From NCBI GenBank assembly GCA_029215795.1, contig JARDYH010000005.1:31192001-31256000 (forward strand): DNA of 64,000 bases. The letters are read 5' to 3'. Position 1 is the first letter of the stretch. The number at the start of each line of letters is the position of its first letter. The notes below the pieces were generated by a model that ran no database searches, had not been told where the DNA came from, and worked only from the letters and a program-made list of their open reading frames with translations. The position numbers and the translations under genes were made by a program. This DNA comes from Anniella stebbinsi. Its lineage: Eukaryota; Chordata; Lepidosauria; Squamata; Anniellidae. Below, piece after piece: positions 36,346 through 47,545 of the stretch.

Positions 36346-38295
36346 AATTGGAGAAATTGACTTTTATTTCTTGTGCTTTTTTGTACATGACTATTGGAGG
36401 TGGGTGGAGGTGGAAGAGAATAGAATAGAAAACCAGGGAAGAGGGGAGAATGGAATGGACTAGCTTGGAATAGGGCATGGCTGGCTGGCTGGTTGGCTGG
36501 TTGGCTGGAACCCTGAACAGGAGCACTTTACACAGAAACATTTTGTTGCAGACACAATTTGTTTAAAGTATTTATAGTCTGTTGCTTAATCGTATTGATT
36601 CACAAGGTGAATATGACATAAAATCAGAATAATAACCATTAAAAGAGACCACAAATAATGGCAGGGTCCAAAATAGCAGCAGGATTCAATTGTACTGAAA
36701 GCCGAAGAGCAGGACAACCACAATATGTGCTCAGATCCCTTCAGAGTCCCCGCTTCAGCTCAAACGGGTCACGTCTTGTGTTTTCAGTGACGGGGGGTTT
36801 CAGGTTTGATCCTGTTGACTCGCACAGTGTCTTGTTTGCGGCGCGAATGTGGCTTTGCTATCGAATGACCCCCCAGATGGCTGTGAAGCACTTGTACCTG
36901 TGAAACGCCACTGTAACAGACTGTGTTTGTCATATGCAAGCTGTGAGCCTGAGATGTTTCTCAACAGAGGCTGACCTCGGTGAGTAGGAAACAGCCTGCC
37001 TCTCTTGACACATTCCCCATATGTCAGGTGTGACTTGTTTTTTTAAATAGATCTATCATGACCAGTGGGAGGCAGAGAGATTTGTGGCCTGAATCAGAGC
37101 CTGACGAGGAGTTTATCACAGTCCCTGTGAGTGCTGAGGAGAGATTCATAACAGGGCACTTATCTGATGGCGCAAGTTTGCCTGTTATGTTTCCTTTTCA
37201 TACCCATGGTCTCATTATGTTCTTTCATGAATGTTTTACAAACTCAAACTCAGAAACTGCACTCTTTCTTAGAGAGGCTTGCAAAGTAAAACAGCAACAG
37301 CATTTTGCTTTCTCTTAAACACATCCTTCTTGTAATCAGTATGCGGCATTGGTTTTCAAGCGTTCCACCCTCAAGGAATCCCCTTCTGCATTGATTTGTC
37401 TCATGAGGAGGAAGGCCTTGACCATCAATTGTGGGATCTTGGTACATTGCAAAGGAATCTGGTATGTCTTTGAGGATGCATTTTTAACTGGTGCAGGGCA
37501 ACAACCAGGCCTATTGAGCTTAGCTGTTATGGGGAAGGATGTTCTAGAATGTGCCCAACAGGGTGGCCATGTGTCTTCTTTTACAGGGGACAATTCTCTG
37601 CTTGAAGGTCCATCAGAGGACTGTCTTCTATTTTGAAGGCATCCTCTGTTTGAAGGGCTGTCCAGGCCAAGTCCTGTTTAAAGATAAAGAACCATCAGAA
37701 GGAAGAGCTGGGCCTTGAACTGCCCATCAACAGCACCTGGACAGCAGACAGAGGACAATTGGTCACAATTTTCTCCACTGTGGTGAGATGTACTGTATTT
37801 CTAGTTGAATTATAATCATCATGTCTAAACTGGCATCTATGCATATAAATTAGCATATGCAAACTATGCAAATCAGTGTCCTCTCTTTTGGTGATGCATT
37901 TCCTCTCGTTTGGCAATTCATAAATGGCCATCGTATGAGCACTCCCCTGTGTATTGCAAGAGATAATCAGTCATAGCAGGCTATTTTTCAGGCTGTGGTC
38001 CTCCATTTTCATTTCTATCTTTTCATTCAGAGACCTGATAACTGTTCAAGTGGTCCTAGGGCCACTGTCTTCAGCACCACTTACTACATGCTGAAAAGAA
38101 AATCTAGCATTTGACTATGGTCTGGCTTTGTTTGCTCATTCTGTTTGAAGCCCCCTGCAATTACTGCTGATTGGATTCCATAAATTACACATACAGAGGT
38201 CATGTTGATAGGTTGCTTCCATTTGCAGCACACTTGCCATCCATCTGAACTATTGCAAAAATATTTCTTCCGTCAAGGGGGACTTTTAAACAGTC

Positions 38296-38296
<1 letters not shown>
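36346..38296. other. No recognisable gene
   Basis: Includes a GGCT/GGTT microsatellite at about 36480-36508. The 60-95-codon frames here have no recognisable domain. Confidence 0.4.
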
Positions 38297-38326
<30 letters not shown>

Positions 38327-38353
38327 GAAGAAGAAGAAGAAGAAGAAGAAGAG
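38297..38353. repeat. (AAG)n microsatellite
   Basis: Trinucleotide run. It yields a polylysine chance frame (38202-38432) that should not be read as a protein. Confidence 0.95.
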
Positions 38354-38552
38354 AAAAGGGGGAAAAGCAACTGGATCTTTCTCCCCTTTAGTGACTGCTA
38401 AATATTTATCTCTAGCTGCTGTGAAGTGCTAAATTTCCTTGACTTCCATTAAGAAGGATATGTGTGGAGAGGGTACTTCGTAGATAGAAAACACAGGGGC
38501 TATGCAGTTTGAAACAGAGGTATCTTGCCAATGCCTGGCAGGGCCTTGGTAA

Positions 38553-38662
38553 AGCCTCTTTCTCCAACCTGGAGTTGTCCAGATGTTCCAAGTGACACCT
38601 CCAGCCATCCTCAGTCGGTATAGCCAACACATCTGGAGGGCACAGGTTGGGAAAGCTGGTAT
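38553..38662. mobile_element. Short palindromic MITE (family P)
   Basis: TTTCTCCAACCTGGAGTTGTCCAGATG and ACACATCTGGAGGGCACAGG ... GGGAAAGC form inverse arms. Confidence 0.6.
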
Positions 38663-39008
38663 AGCGATTCTGCTGTTCCATTTCTTTTCTATGAAAATGG
38701 TTGGGGGGCGAGGGAGATAAATTCCTTTAAAAATGAAACAAAGAGTTGTAAATTAAGGCAAAAAAAAAAAGCTGAGCAAAAATGGTCTGCCAAAAACTTT
38801 CCTCCTCTTTGAGGGTAATGAATTTGGAGGGGTCTATTTAACAGAATATTCTCTGCCCCCCTATCTTCCAGAGCAACCTCAAAGGATTCTCAAAACTCTT
38901 AAAGCTTCCCTGGGATGCTCTGAACCTTTTAACTACTGACACCAGGCGCTGGCGATTAGCCCCGTAGCATCCGAGCTCTGGCAGCCTGATGATGCTGATC
39001 CCTGACTC

Positions 39009-39332
39009 TCATGAGCCTGCGCTCAGCTGGGGTTGGAGGAGTTGTGATCCCGTTTCCACATTGTCTGACTCTGTAAAAGGGGCTTCAACTGGGCCTTGCC
39101 TGTCCCCTGAAAATAAGGGGTCTTGTCCTTCTTTGCTGCTAGTCCCTTCTCTAGGATCTACTAGAGCTTGCCCTTCCCCTTGGTCCTCTGATGATGAGGA
39201 CTCTGGGAGAGGCACGGCACTGGGCTTCTCATCTCTTGGCTTCCTGTGTTCCCAGAACCTCTTCCCAACCCACATCCTGGCCCTCTTTGAAGTGTCCATC
39301 CCAGCCACATAGACAATTTCCCCATCATTCAT
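39009..39332 (-). pseudogene. Acidic ORF, unidentified, possibly retroelement-derived
   Basis: A 107-codon minus-strand frame begins MNDGEIVYVAGMDTSK and then has a basic patch (KRARMWVGKRFWEHRKP) and an acidic Ser/Glu-rich segment (PESSSSEDQGEG). The composition is more protein-like than most frames in the window, and the plus strand of the same interval is also open. I do not recognise a family. A gag-like or leader ORF of a degraded retroelement is a guess only. There is no start context, splice site or partner ORF to support a host gene. Confidence 0.25.
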
Positions 39333-39454
39333 AGAAACTGGACCGAAAATTGCTTTTTACTTTGAGCAACTGAACATTCCTTGCTATCCCACCAGTTCAG
39401 CCCAGCAGCATGTCAGAGGCTTCACTATTACGAACAGAATGCAATATAGCATTA

Positions 39455-39520
39455 TAGCAGTGGTGGACAACTTGTGGTCCTCCCGATGTTCTGGCCTGCA
39501 ACTCCCTTCATCCCTCACCA
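39455..39520. mobile_element. Family P MITE, left part
   Basis: GGACAACTTGTGGTCCTCCCGATG and GCAACTCCCTTCATCCCT match the left arm of the copy at 43822. Confidence 0.45.
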
Positions 39521-39553
39521 CTTAACCCTCAACCCCAGATAGTCAATGGTGGG

Positions 39554-39726
39554 TAGGGTGACCATATGGAAAGGAGGACAGGGTTCCTGTATCTTTAACA
39601 GTTATATAGAAAAGGGGAATTTCATGAGATATCATCTGTATGCATGCAGCACCTGGTGAAATTCCCTCTTCACCACAACTGTTAAAAATACAGGAGACCT
39701 GTCCCCATTTCCATATGGTCATCCTA
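39554..39726. mobile_element. Family A MITE, monomer form
   Basis: A single hairpin from TAGGGTGACCATATGG to CCATATGGTCATCCTA, half the length of the dimers. The flanks are not direct repeats. AGTCAATGGTGGG on the left pairs with CTCACCATTGACT on the right, so the inverted symmetry continues 13 bp beyond each end. Confidence 0.8.
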
Positions 39727-40167
39727 CTCACCATTGACTTTCTGGAGGGACATAAATTCCCTTCCTCTGATATATAGCATATACTTTCCCCACCAAAAAA
39801 TTGTAAAAGCCAACAGCACACATAACTGGAAATGTTGCAAAAATGTGAATTAAAATAGCATAATTTCACATTTTGCAAGCAAATTAGAATTTGATGATTA
39901 TTTTTCTTTCATGTTTCTTTTCAGCTATACCCTTCATCACTTGTTTGGGTTTTATCAGATTGTGTGCTCTTTTACAATAATTATGACCTATTTAGTCCTA
40001 AACCATGAACCTCTTAAGCATGCAATCTTATGCATGTTTATACAGAAAAAAGTCCTACAACTCCCAGCGTTCCCCTATAGGTCTTTCCTCCCTTGTCTAA
40101 ACATGCACAGAATTGCATCCTAAATTGCTGTTGCTCTTACTACTGTACTCCTTTCTACATTTTCCCA

Positions 40168-40168
40168 T

Positions 40169-40199
<31 letters not shown>

Positions 40200-40200
40200 C
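40168..40200. repeat. (ATTT)n microsatellite
   Basis: Tetranucleotide run. Confidence 0.9.
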
Positions 40201-40235
40201 GGTATGCCTTATTTTACCAAAGCATTTACAACATA

Positions 40236-41132
40236 TCATTAATGCATCTCTCAGGGAGGGGAGCTTTCCATCATGTTTAAAAGAGGAGGTGGTAAGGCCG
40301 CTTCTAAAAAAGCTCTCCCTGGATCCCCTGGACCTTAATAACTACAGGCCAGTATCAAATCTTCCATTTTTGGGCAAGGTGATCGAGAGAGCGGTTGCCT
40401 TTCAACTCCAGGCAGTCTTGGATGACACTGATTTTCTAGACCCATTTCAAACCGGCTTCAGGGCAGGATACGGAGTTGAGACCACTTTGGTCACCTTAGT
40501 GGATGATCTACGCCTTAGTATTGACAGGGGGAGTGTGTCCCTGCTGGTACTCCTGGACCTCTCAGCGGCTTTCGATACCATCGACCATGGAATCCTTCTG
40601 GAGCGACTGGGGGAATTGGGAATCGGGGGCACTGTGCTTCAGTGGTTCCGATCCTATCTCTCGGGCAGGTTCCAGATGGTGATGCTGCCAGTCAATTTCC
40701 GGGCGAAGTATAAAGTGTTGGTTGTTACCTTTAAAGCCCTACATGGTTTGGGCCCAGGCTACCTGTGGGATCGCCTTCTCCCGTACAATCTGCCCCGCAC
40801 ACTTAGGTCCTCTGGGAAGAACTTACTCAAGCCAGCCAGAACTAGGCTGGTGAATGTTACCCAGAGGACCTTCTCTTCCATCGCTCCCAGACTATGGAAT
40901 GGTCTGCCGGAGGAGATTAGACAAATTAGCAGTCTTCATGAATTTAAGAAAGTCATGAAGACTGCTCTCTTCCGGCAGGCCTATCCAGATGAATTTTAAG
41001 ATGTTTTAATGATTTTCTCTTGTTTTAATTTTTTTAAAACTGTTTGTGATTTTTGTATTTTACATTGTGTTCCCCGCCTTGATCCGAAGGGAGAGGCGGG
41101 TTATAAATAAATATTATTATTATTATTATTAT
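40236..41132 (+). mobile_element. L2/CR1-group LINE, copy 3, with internal deletion
   Basis: It begins in the ORF2 segment [12 protein letters not shown] and runs through the first half of the RT domain. It jumps at about 40688 to the C-terminal region, then continues through the 3' UTR, terminal hairpin (CCCCGCCTTGATCC and AGGCGGG, about 41072-41101) and ATT tail (about 41110-41132). Compared with copy 2, exactly 678 bp are absent. Confidence 0.85.
40238..40999 (+). pseudogene. LINE ORF2 with in-frame 226-codon deletion
   Basis: An open frame (ATG at 40289, 236 codons, homology extending upstream to about 40238) reads [45 protein letters not shown], then [14 protein letters not shown] joined straight to [18 protein letters not shown] and the C-terminal [10 protein letters not shown] block. 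The catalytic YADD and GVPQGS regions are gone, so no reverse-transcriptase activity is possible. The joint shows short microhomology (GCTG/GCTG-like). The frame stays open because 678 is divisible by three; I infer chance rather than selection. Confidence 0.85.
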
Positions 41133-42110
41133 TTGTAAACACACCATTTCCAGCCATTTCTTTATGGGGGATATTTTGCCTAACACACTTTGAAAAAGAC
41201 GTGTGACTATGCAGCTGTATTTACTGAACCCTCTCAGAAACCAGCAAATGCTGGCTGCGTTCCTAATTTGTGTTCATGTGTTTTACTGCATTATACCCAG
41301 TGGTACCTCAAGCATAATTTTAGTGCATCATGCAGTTGGAGAGACTTATTGTACTAATAAAAATATGCCGAAGTTATGGCATGTGTCATATTCTTCTCCC
41401 ACTAGACTCTCTTCCTTCAGATTGTACAAATAAATACCCAGTCCTCATACCTTATTTATAACCTGTGTTGCTTCAGGTTCTTAATAATTAATTTTCACTA
41501 ATGTAAACACCTTTTGAATTTATTTTGTAGACATGATGTATCCACTCCCTCTCCTATCACACTTTGGGAAATATGCATAGTACTTATTAAAATGAAAAAC
41601 AGATTTAGAATGCACACCGTGGGCAGGTCTACTATCCACTTTCATAGTCTAGTAATACATGGAGGATATAAGGATTTGTCAGGCTCGCAAGTGTCCTCAT
41701 AATTCTTTCACAACTGCTTCTTGATTTTGGATGCAATTCTCAGTAACTTATGGAATCCAGGTTCTGAGTAAATATGATTAAGATCATCATGGTATTATTG
41801 ATTACATTTCTGTCTCACACTTTTTCCAAATAGCTTAGTATGGTTTACATGACTTTGTCATTTTATCGTTACAACAACCCCGTGAGATATGGAAGACTAG
41901 GCCAGGGTCATCCAATCAGCTTAAGACTCTTACCACATCCCCACACCCTATATTCTGAAGTAGCTCAACATGAAGCCTGAATAAACATATATCCTGGGCT
42001 TTGTTTCTGAATAACCAACCGGACTTAAACTCTTTTTCCACAATATTGCAGCTAGTTAAACTGGCCAGCTCTTTTATAATGTAAGTGCAGAGTCATTAGT
42101 GAGGTTGATC
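41133..42110. other. No recognisable gene
   Basis: AT-rich, with no repeat or coding frame I can support. Confidence 0.4.
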
Positions 42111-42117
42111 TAGGCCA

Positions 42118-42187
42118 AATCTACACCAAGCAGGTTATGACACTTTGAAAATGGTTTGAAAACTGTATATGGAGTGTGTCCTGGGCT
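42118..42187 (+). mobile_element. Family C element, left part
   Basis: CAAATCTACACCAAGCAGG, ACACTTTGAAAATGG and GTATATGGAGTGTGTCCTGG closely match 12070-12140. It ends where a family A half begins. Confidence 0.55.
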
Positions 42188-42195
42188 CTTTTGTA

Positions 42196-42366
42196 ACTGG
42201 TCACTCTACACAAGAGGGCAGGGTTCCTGCAGCTTTAACTGTTGTGATGAAGAGGGAATTTCACCAGGTGCTGCATGCATACAAGTGACATCTGCTGAAA
42301 TTCCCTTTTCTGTACAATCATTAAAGATACAGGACCCCTATCCTCCTTTTCATATGGTCACCCTAT
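42196..42366 (+). mobile_element. Family A MITE, right half
   Basis: From GGTCACTCTACACAAGAGG to CATATGGTCACCCTA, a single hairpin equivalent to the right half of the dimers. No duplication. Confidence 0.75.
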
Positions 42367-43139
42367 TACTGCTTATGCTAAAAAGGCCTTTTTGATGAAT
42401 GTGTGTCTCTAGAAATTTGTGCACATGTATCTATAAGGAATACATTTGGTAACAGGAGAATTGGTTCTGACAGTAGAGGACTAATTAAGAGAGGTTTTTT
42501 TTGGATAAGCAGCAGGTTGATCCCAAGTCCAAGCTCTTTACCTACTGGACCAAACTTGCTGTCATTTATTTTCAAACGGAAGCTTTGTTTGGATTGCATT
42601 GGCTTTATACGTGAAGACATCCAAATTCAGTGGAGCATTTTATTTTTACTTCATCAGTTCAGTATTATGTTGTTTGTTTGTTTGTTTAATTTCATTGATG
42701 TAGTGATGGATTTGGGAGGATGCCACCATGATAAAATGTCACCGCGTATGCAAAGCCAAAACAAGACAAAACAAAAATCATTGCTAGAAATGGGTTTTGA
42801 AAAACCCAAAGAGAACACTGCACTAAATGTCAGCTCAGCTGGTGGATCTCACACTTGGTTTCCAAAGGGCCTTTTCCCCTATCCCAGTTGAAAGGCTTTT
42901 TACTGGCACTGCCACACAGAGAGAACAAAAAGACTGAGTTGGCAAGGAAAGCCAATGGACCTTACATTCCTTCTCTGGAGCTGAGGCACATAGGTGCTGG
43001 GTGGCAGAGGGTTGCCAGTATTTAGCTGTTGAAATCTACGATAACAAAATATGGATGTATAGTGTGATGATTCATTGGCACAAGCCTGAGAAAGCGGGTT
43101 GTCAAAAAAAGCAAATAGCTTGACACTGTGGAGAATGTG
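42367..43139. other. No recognisable gene
   Basis: A 162-codon open frame (42403-42891) is present, but its composition is arbitrary. It has no domain, and an opposite-strand frame overlaps it. I do not call it a gene. Confidence 0.45.
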
Positions 43140-43490
43140 GATAAGGAGACATTTTTCACCCTCTCTCAAAATACTAGAACTCGAGGTCATCCATGAAGCT
43201 GATTGGTGGGAGATTCAGGACAGATAAAAGGAAGGACTTCACACAGTGCATTGTTAACCAATGAAAGTTGCTACCCCAAGATGTGGTGATGACTAATTTG
43301 GATGACTTTAAAAGGGGGCTATACAAACTCCTGGAGAATAAGGCTATTGATTGCTACTAGTCCTGCTGGCTATGCGCTACCTCCAGTATCAGAGGCAGTA
43401 TGCCTTTGTACACCAGTTGCAGGGGAACAGAATGCTGGACTTAATGGACCTCTGGTCTGAGCCAGCACGGCTTTCCTTATGTTCTATTGA
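43140..43490 (+). mobile_element. CR1-type LINE 3' end
   Basis: TCATCCATGAAGCTGATTGGTG, GACAGATAAAAGGAAGGAC, ACCTCCAGTATCAGAGGCAG and a terminal GCCAGCACGGC...CTTATGTTC parallel 35331-35775. Confidence 0.75.
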
Positions 43491-43821
43491 CTCAAGAAAA
43501 GTAGATAAAATGTGCTAATATCTGTGAAAAGCTGAGTGGGGCCTAAGGGCAGGGATGTATGTGACCAAACTCAAACCCATCTGGATGGCACACCTTTGAA
43601 TATAAAAACCATTCTCACTAATCCCATCTATCTCTGCTGGTTGCTTTATGTAGTATTGACAGATGAAGCTACAAAGGTGCACTGGACTGAACACATGCTC
43701 AAATGTACTCTTTTATTATTAGTGAGTTCTATTAGTAAGTTCTGATCTTGCAGACTGTTCTGAGGCTAGGAACAGAGGAAGCCACCTGTCACATCGTTGC
43801 TCCAACTAGCAAGGTATTATC

Positions 43822-43962
43822 TACATCAGGGATGGGGAAACTGTGATCCTCCAGATGTGGTCGGACTACAGCTACCACCATCCATCACCATTAGCTATAC
43901 TAGCTAGGACTGATGGAAGTTGAAGTCTAGTCACATCTGGATGACCACACGCCTCCCACCAC
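43822..43962. mobile_element. Short palindromic MITE (family P), best copy
   Basis: GGGATGGGGAAACTGTGATCC, CCAGATGTGGTCGGACTAC and the inverse GTAGTC-like/ACATCTGGATGACCACAC arms enclose an ATCCATCACCATTAGC core. Related copies are listed elsewhere in the window. Confidence 0.65.
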
Positions 43963-43971
43963 TGATCTGCA

Positions 43972-44095
43972 CTGATCATCAGCAGCTCCCCAGGGTTTCA
44001 AACAGGAATCTTTTCAAGATTTACCTGGAGATTCAGGGGATTGGTCCTGGGACCTTTCAGCTCTTCAGCTAGACAGCTTCCTCTGCTTTTTGTCT
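43972..44095 (-). mobile_element. tRNA-derived SINE, reverse strand
   Basis: The minus strand reads AGCTGAAGAGCTGAAAGGTCC, CCAGGACCAATCCCCTGAATC and CCCTGGGGAGCTGCTGATG, matching the SINE body style of 6060-6250 with a degraded head. Confidence 0.5.
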
Positions 44096-44859
44096 AAATG
44101 GCTATGCCCTCCCTCCCGGGCCTAGGCAGGATTTATAATTATATGTTTTCATATGTCATATGTGTAGCTGGCTTTCTCCCCAGAGTAGAACGTCTAATTA
44201 AACTCTCCCGAGATCAAAAACCAGTTTGGAGGACAAGTGAGATTTATGGGCAAAATGCTCACCCATTAGCTTGGCCCTGGAGCTCAAATTGAGTTTGCAC
44301 TGTCGCATTTTGAGCTGAACACCTTGTCCCATCCTGCTATCAAGGAAGAATGTTTTACTGTTGCTTTGTTATGTTTGTTCCACAGTCCTCTGATAATATT
44401 TAAATAGACGTTGTATGTTATTCCTTTTAGCTGCTGACCTCTAGTGACCATTTGGAGTTTTATGGTCATGTCCTCTTTTTAACCATCTATGTGGCGCAAC
44501 ATGGCATAGCTGCCTTTGTGCTCTAAATCTTTTAAACTGGCAATACACAAATAATCTAGCGTCATTCCCTAACATCCAGATGCATCCCAGGTACTAGTGC
44601 TTTGGGCTTGTCTCTTTATTAGCCCTCTTTCTCCCCATTTGTTAGAGTCATTTTGCAGTGCTTCCCCTACATGCTTAAACAAATTTTTGTTCATCTGCCA
44701 AATCTGGAAGTGGAATAGTAAAACATAGTATGCATGTGAAGAAGGATTGGAGTGGAGAGTGGGGGGTGGGTGGAGGTGTGTGGAGGGCGAGAGCTCCTAT
44801 TGCAGAGACATCACTCCTACTGCTCTGTAAAGGTGTAGATAGCAAATTTCCTTGGGAAA
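44096..44859. other. No recognisable gene
   Basis: Nothing supported. Confidence 0.35.
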
Positions 44860-45200
44860 TTGAGGACATGAACTTTTGCCAAAGCGAATATTTCCAGAAC
44901 CGCGAGGAGAATAGAGATAAAGTAGCGGAAGCAGTGAAAGAGATTGAAGGTCAGACCCATCAAGCTTTTCAGAGCATGTTGAAGGAAGAGAGATTAGCAA
45001 CAGCAATATTGAACTTTTCTGGAGACACAAGATTTAGAAGCTTTAATTGAAACATCGGCCTTTGCCTCAACACTTGGAGCATTGAAATCCTTCTTGTTGA
45101 AATGTGTGACAACAATGAGAAGAATGATTCAAGCAGCGGCAACTACAGTGAAGCCTTTAAATTCCTCCCATCTCCATTTTAGCTACCTTTTCAATTGCGG
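44860..45200 (+). pseudogene. Coding-like stretch with a frameshift, family unknown
   Basis: From about 44845 one frame reads KFPWEIEDMNFCQSEYFQNR, ENRDKVAEAVKEIEGQTHQA and MLKEERLATAILNFSGD. It then hits a stop (about 45048), but shifting frame at about 45026 continues with DLEALIETSAFASTLGALKS and FLLKCVTTMRRMIQAAATTV. Composition is rich in Glu, Lys, Ala and Leu in helical spacing, unlike the chance frames nearby. It could be a decayed retrocopy, an old transposon ORF or an eroded exon. I see no splice signals, poly(A) tail or target duplication that would decide. I do not recognise the protein. Confidence 0.35.
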
Positions 45201-45594
45201 CGGGGAAATACTTGTAAATATGCTACAGATTCCCACTTTCCCCACACATAATATATACCTATGAAACCAGGATGGTCCAGAGAATTAAGAATTAGATGGG
45301 GTTCTAGTTCAGAGGTGGGCAATGTACAGCCCATGCGCTGTAGGCTGCCTATGCCGTGGCCCCTGCCCCTTGCTTCCCCCCACGATGGCATTTCTAAACA
45401 ACAAAATGAAGCCCAAAACAGGCATTTTGACCCTTTAACCAAACAAGTTAATATAGACCCCTTTGGCACTCCATAGGTGCACTTCCATTTTCTGTATGGG
45501 GGTTGAGCACAAGGGAATACCTTGCATTGCTGGGCACAAAATGGCTGTCCAACAGGAAATATACGGTGAGCAACATTGAAAGGAGAGGCAACCC

Positions 45595-45914
45595 TAGGCT
45601 GACCATCTGAAAAGGAGGACAGGGGTCATGTAACTTTAACAGTTGCCGAGAAAAGGGAATTTCAGCCAGTGTCATTTGTATGCAATTAGTTCCTGGTGCA
45701 ATTCCCTCTTCATCAAAACAGTTAAAGTTGCAGGGGCCCTGCCTTCTTTTGTATATGGTCACTCTAGTATAGTGCATACACCTTTAACTGTTGTGATGAA
45801 GAGGGAATTTCACCAGGAACTAATTGCATACAAATGACACCAGCTGAAATTCCCTTCTCTGTACAACTGTTAAAGTTACATGACCCCTGTCCTCCTTTTC
45901 ATATGGTCAGCCTA
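45595..45914. mobile_element. Dimeric MITE (family A)
   Basis: Full copy from TAGGCTGACCATCTG to CATATGGTCAGCCTA. A perfect 8-bp duplication GGCAACCC lies at 45587-45594 and 45915-45922. Confidence 0.92.
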
Positions 45915-46016
45915 GGCAACCCTGAGATGTCATCCACTTTCCCCAGTTACAACTCCTCCCTTAAGGCCCTTAAAGATGCCTTAGTCACACATATTCCTAT
46001 CCACAGCTGCAAAAAG

Positions 46017-46336
46017 TAGGCTGACCATATGAAAAGGAGGACAGGGCTCATGTAACTTTAACAGTTGTAGAGAAAAGGGAATTTCAGCCAGGGTCATTTG
46101 TATGCAATTAGTTCCTGGTGAAATTCCCTCTTCATCACAACAGTTAAAGTTGCAGGCACTATACTAGAGTGACCATATAAAAAAAAAGGCAGGGCTCCTG
46201 CAACTTTAACTGTTTTGATGAAGAGGGAATTTCACCAGGAACTAATTGCATACGAACAACACTGGCTGAAAATCCCTTTTCTCTACAACTGTTAAAGTTA
46301 TATGAGCCCTGTCCTCCTTTTCATATGGACAGCCTA
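46017..46336. mobile_element. Dimeric MITE (family A)
   Basis: Full 320-bp copy, TAGGCTGACCATATG to CATATGGACAGCCTA. Flanks GCAAAAAG and CAAAAAGA share seven bases but are offset by one, an imperfect duplication. Confidence 0.88.
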
Positions 46337-46365
46337 CAAAAAGAAATGTGCTATCATTCGTTCTG

Positions 46366-46530
46366 CCTCCTCAATGGACTTTCTGCAGCAAGGAAAAAAG
46401 ATGGAAGGAAAGATGTGAAAACATGGGAGGATTGAAACTGGATGACGGCAGCATCTGGTGCCCTCCTTAATCCTGTGAATGAGGCATGGCTATTGCACTG
46501 TAATTAAAGGGCGTATCTGGAATCACTCTT
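46366..46530 (+). mobile_element. Family G element, partial
   Basis: AATGGACTTTCTGCAGCAAGG, AAACATGGGAGGATTG, CTGTGAATGAGGCATGG and GTATCTGGAATCACTC match the family at 11037-11265 and 58020-58255. Confidence 0.5.
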
Positions 46531-47226
46531 GCTTCTGAATGGCCATGTGTGGGATTGCACTGCACTACGGAGGGCAAAGAGTTAAATGTTTCACTGATGG
46601 AAGTTCCAGCTGTGCAAACAGAGAGAGCAACAGAGAAGTTAAAATGGTGAAACGCTTGGTTTAGATAAGCTTTTAAAAATGCTTGAAGCTGTTAAGCATG
46701 TAGTGGTGCGTAAAGCATGAAATATATAAACGCTGTAATATAGTTTTTTTTTTGGGGGGGGGGGGAAACCTTCCCAGAGATTTGGAAGAAAGGTGTGATC
46801 TCTAAAATGCCAAAGAAAGGCATTCAAGTGAGGAGGAACAATGCTCCTTTCAACACTTAAATTAGCCTTTCTTTAAAAAAACAAAAAACAAAACCTGCAC
46901 TAAAGCAACCACTGGACGGACAAGCAACATAACAGGCATGGAGGCATCATGGGAGAAAGTTGACTTCTTTGCCCTTTGGGTAATTGGTTTAACAGAACAA
47001 TCCTATACATGCCTACTCAGGAGTACACTTCATTGAGACCCATGGCCTTACTCCCAAGTAAATGGTATAGGATTGCTGTCCAAGATTGCATTTGCCTACC
47101 TAACAGCGTCTGTGTGTATGTAAGTGGACATACATATTTTCTGATGAACGACCCATAACAGAATTTCCTCCCACAGTTCCTGACAGCACTATACAATTTT
47201 AATTCAAGTATGGCTTCAGGTTTGTC
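46531..47226. other. No recognisable gene
   Basis: Contains a T/G homopolymer pair near 46743-46766. Nothing else supported. Confidence 0.35.
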
Positions 47227-47545
47227 TAGGCTGACCATATGAAAAGGAGGACAGGGCTCATGTAACTTTAACAGTTGTAGAGAAAAGGCAATTTCAGCCG
47301 GCATCATTTGTATGCAATTAGTTCCTGGTGAAATTCCTCTTCATTACAGCAGTTAAAGCTGTAGGGGCCCTGCCCTCTTGTGTATCTGGTCACTCTAGTA
47401 TAGTGCCTGCAACTTTAATTGTTGTGATGAAGATGGGATTTCACCAGGTACTAATTGCATACAAATGACGCCGGCTGAAATTCTCTTTTCTCTGCAACTG
47501 TTAAAGTTACATGAGCCCTGTCCTCCTTTTTATATGGTCAGCCTA
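47227..47545. mobile_element. Dimeric MITE (family A)
   Basis: TAGGCTGACCATATG to TATATGGTCAGCCTA. A perfect 8-bp duplication GGTTTGTC lies at 47219-47226 and 47546-47553. Confidence 0.92.

Noticed and set aside
38202..38432. Polylysine-rich ORF
   Set aside because: Produced by the (AAG)n microsatellite.
42403..42891. 162-codon ORF
   Set aside because: No domain, arbitrary composition, an overlapping opposite-strand frame and no gene context.
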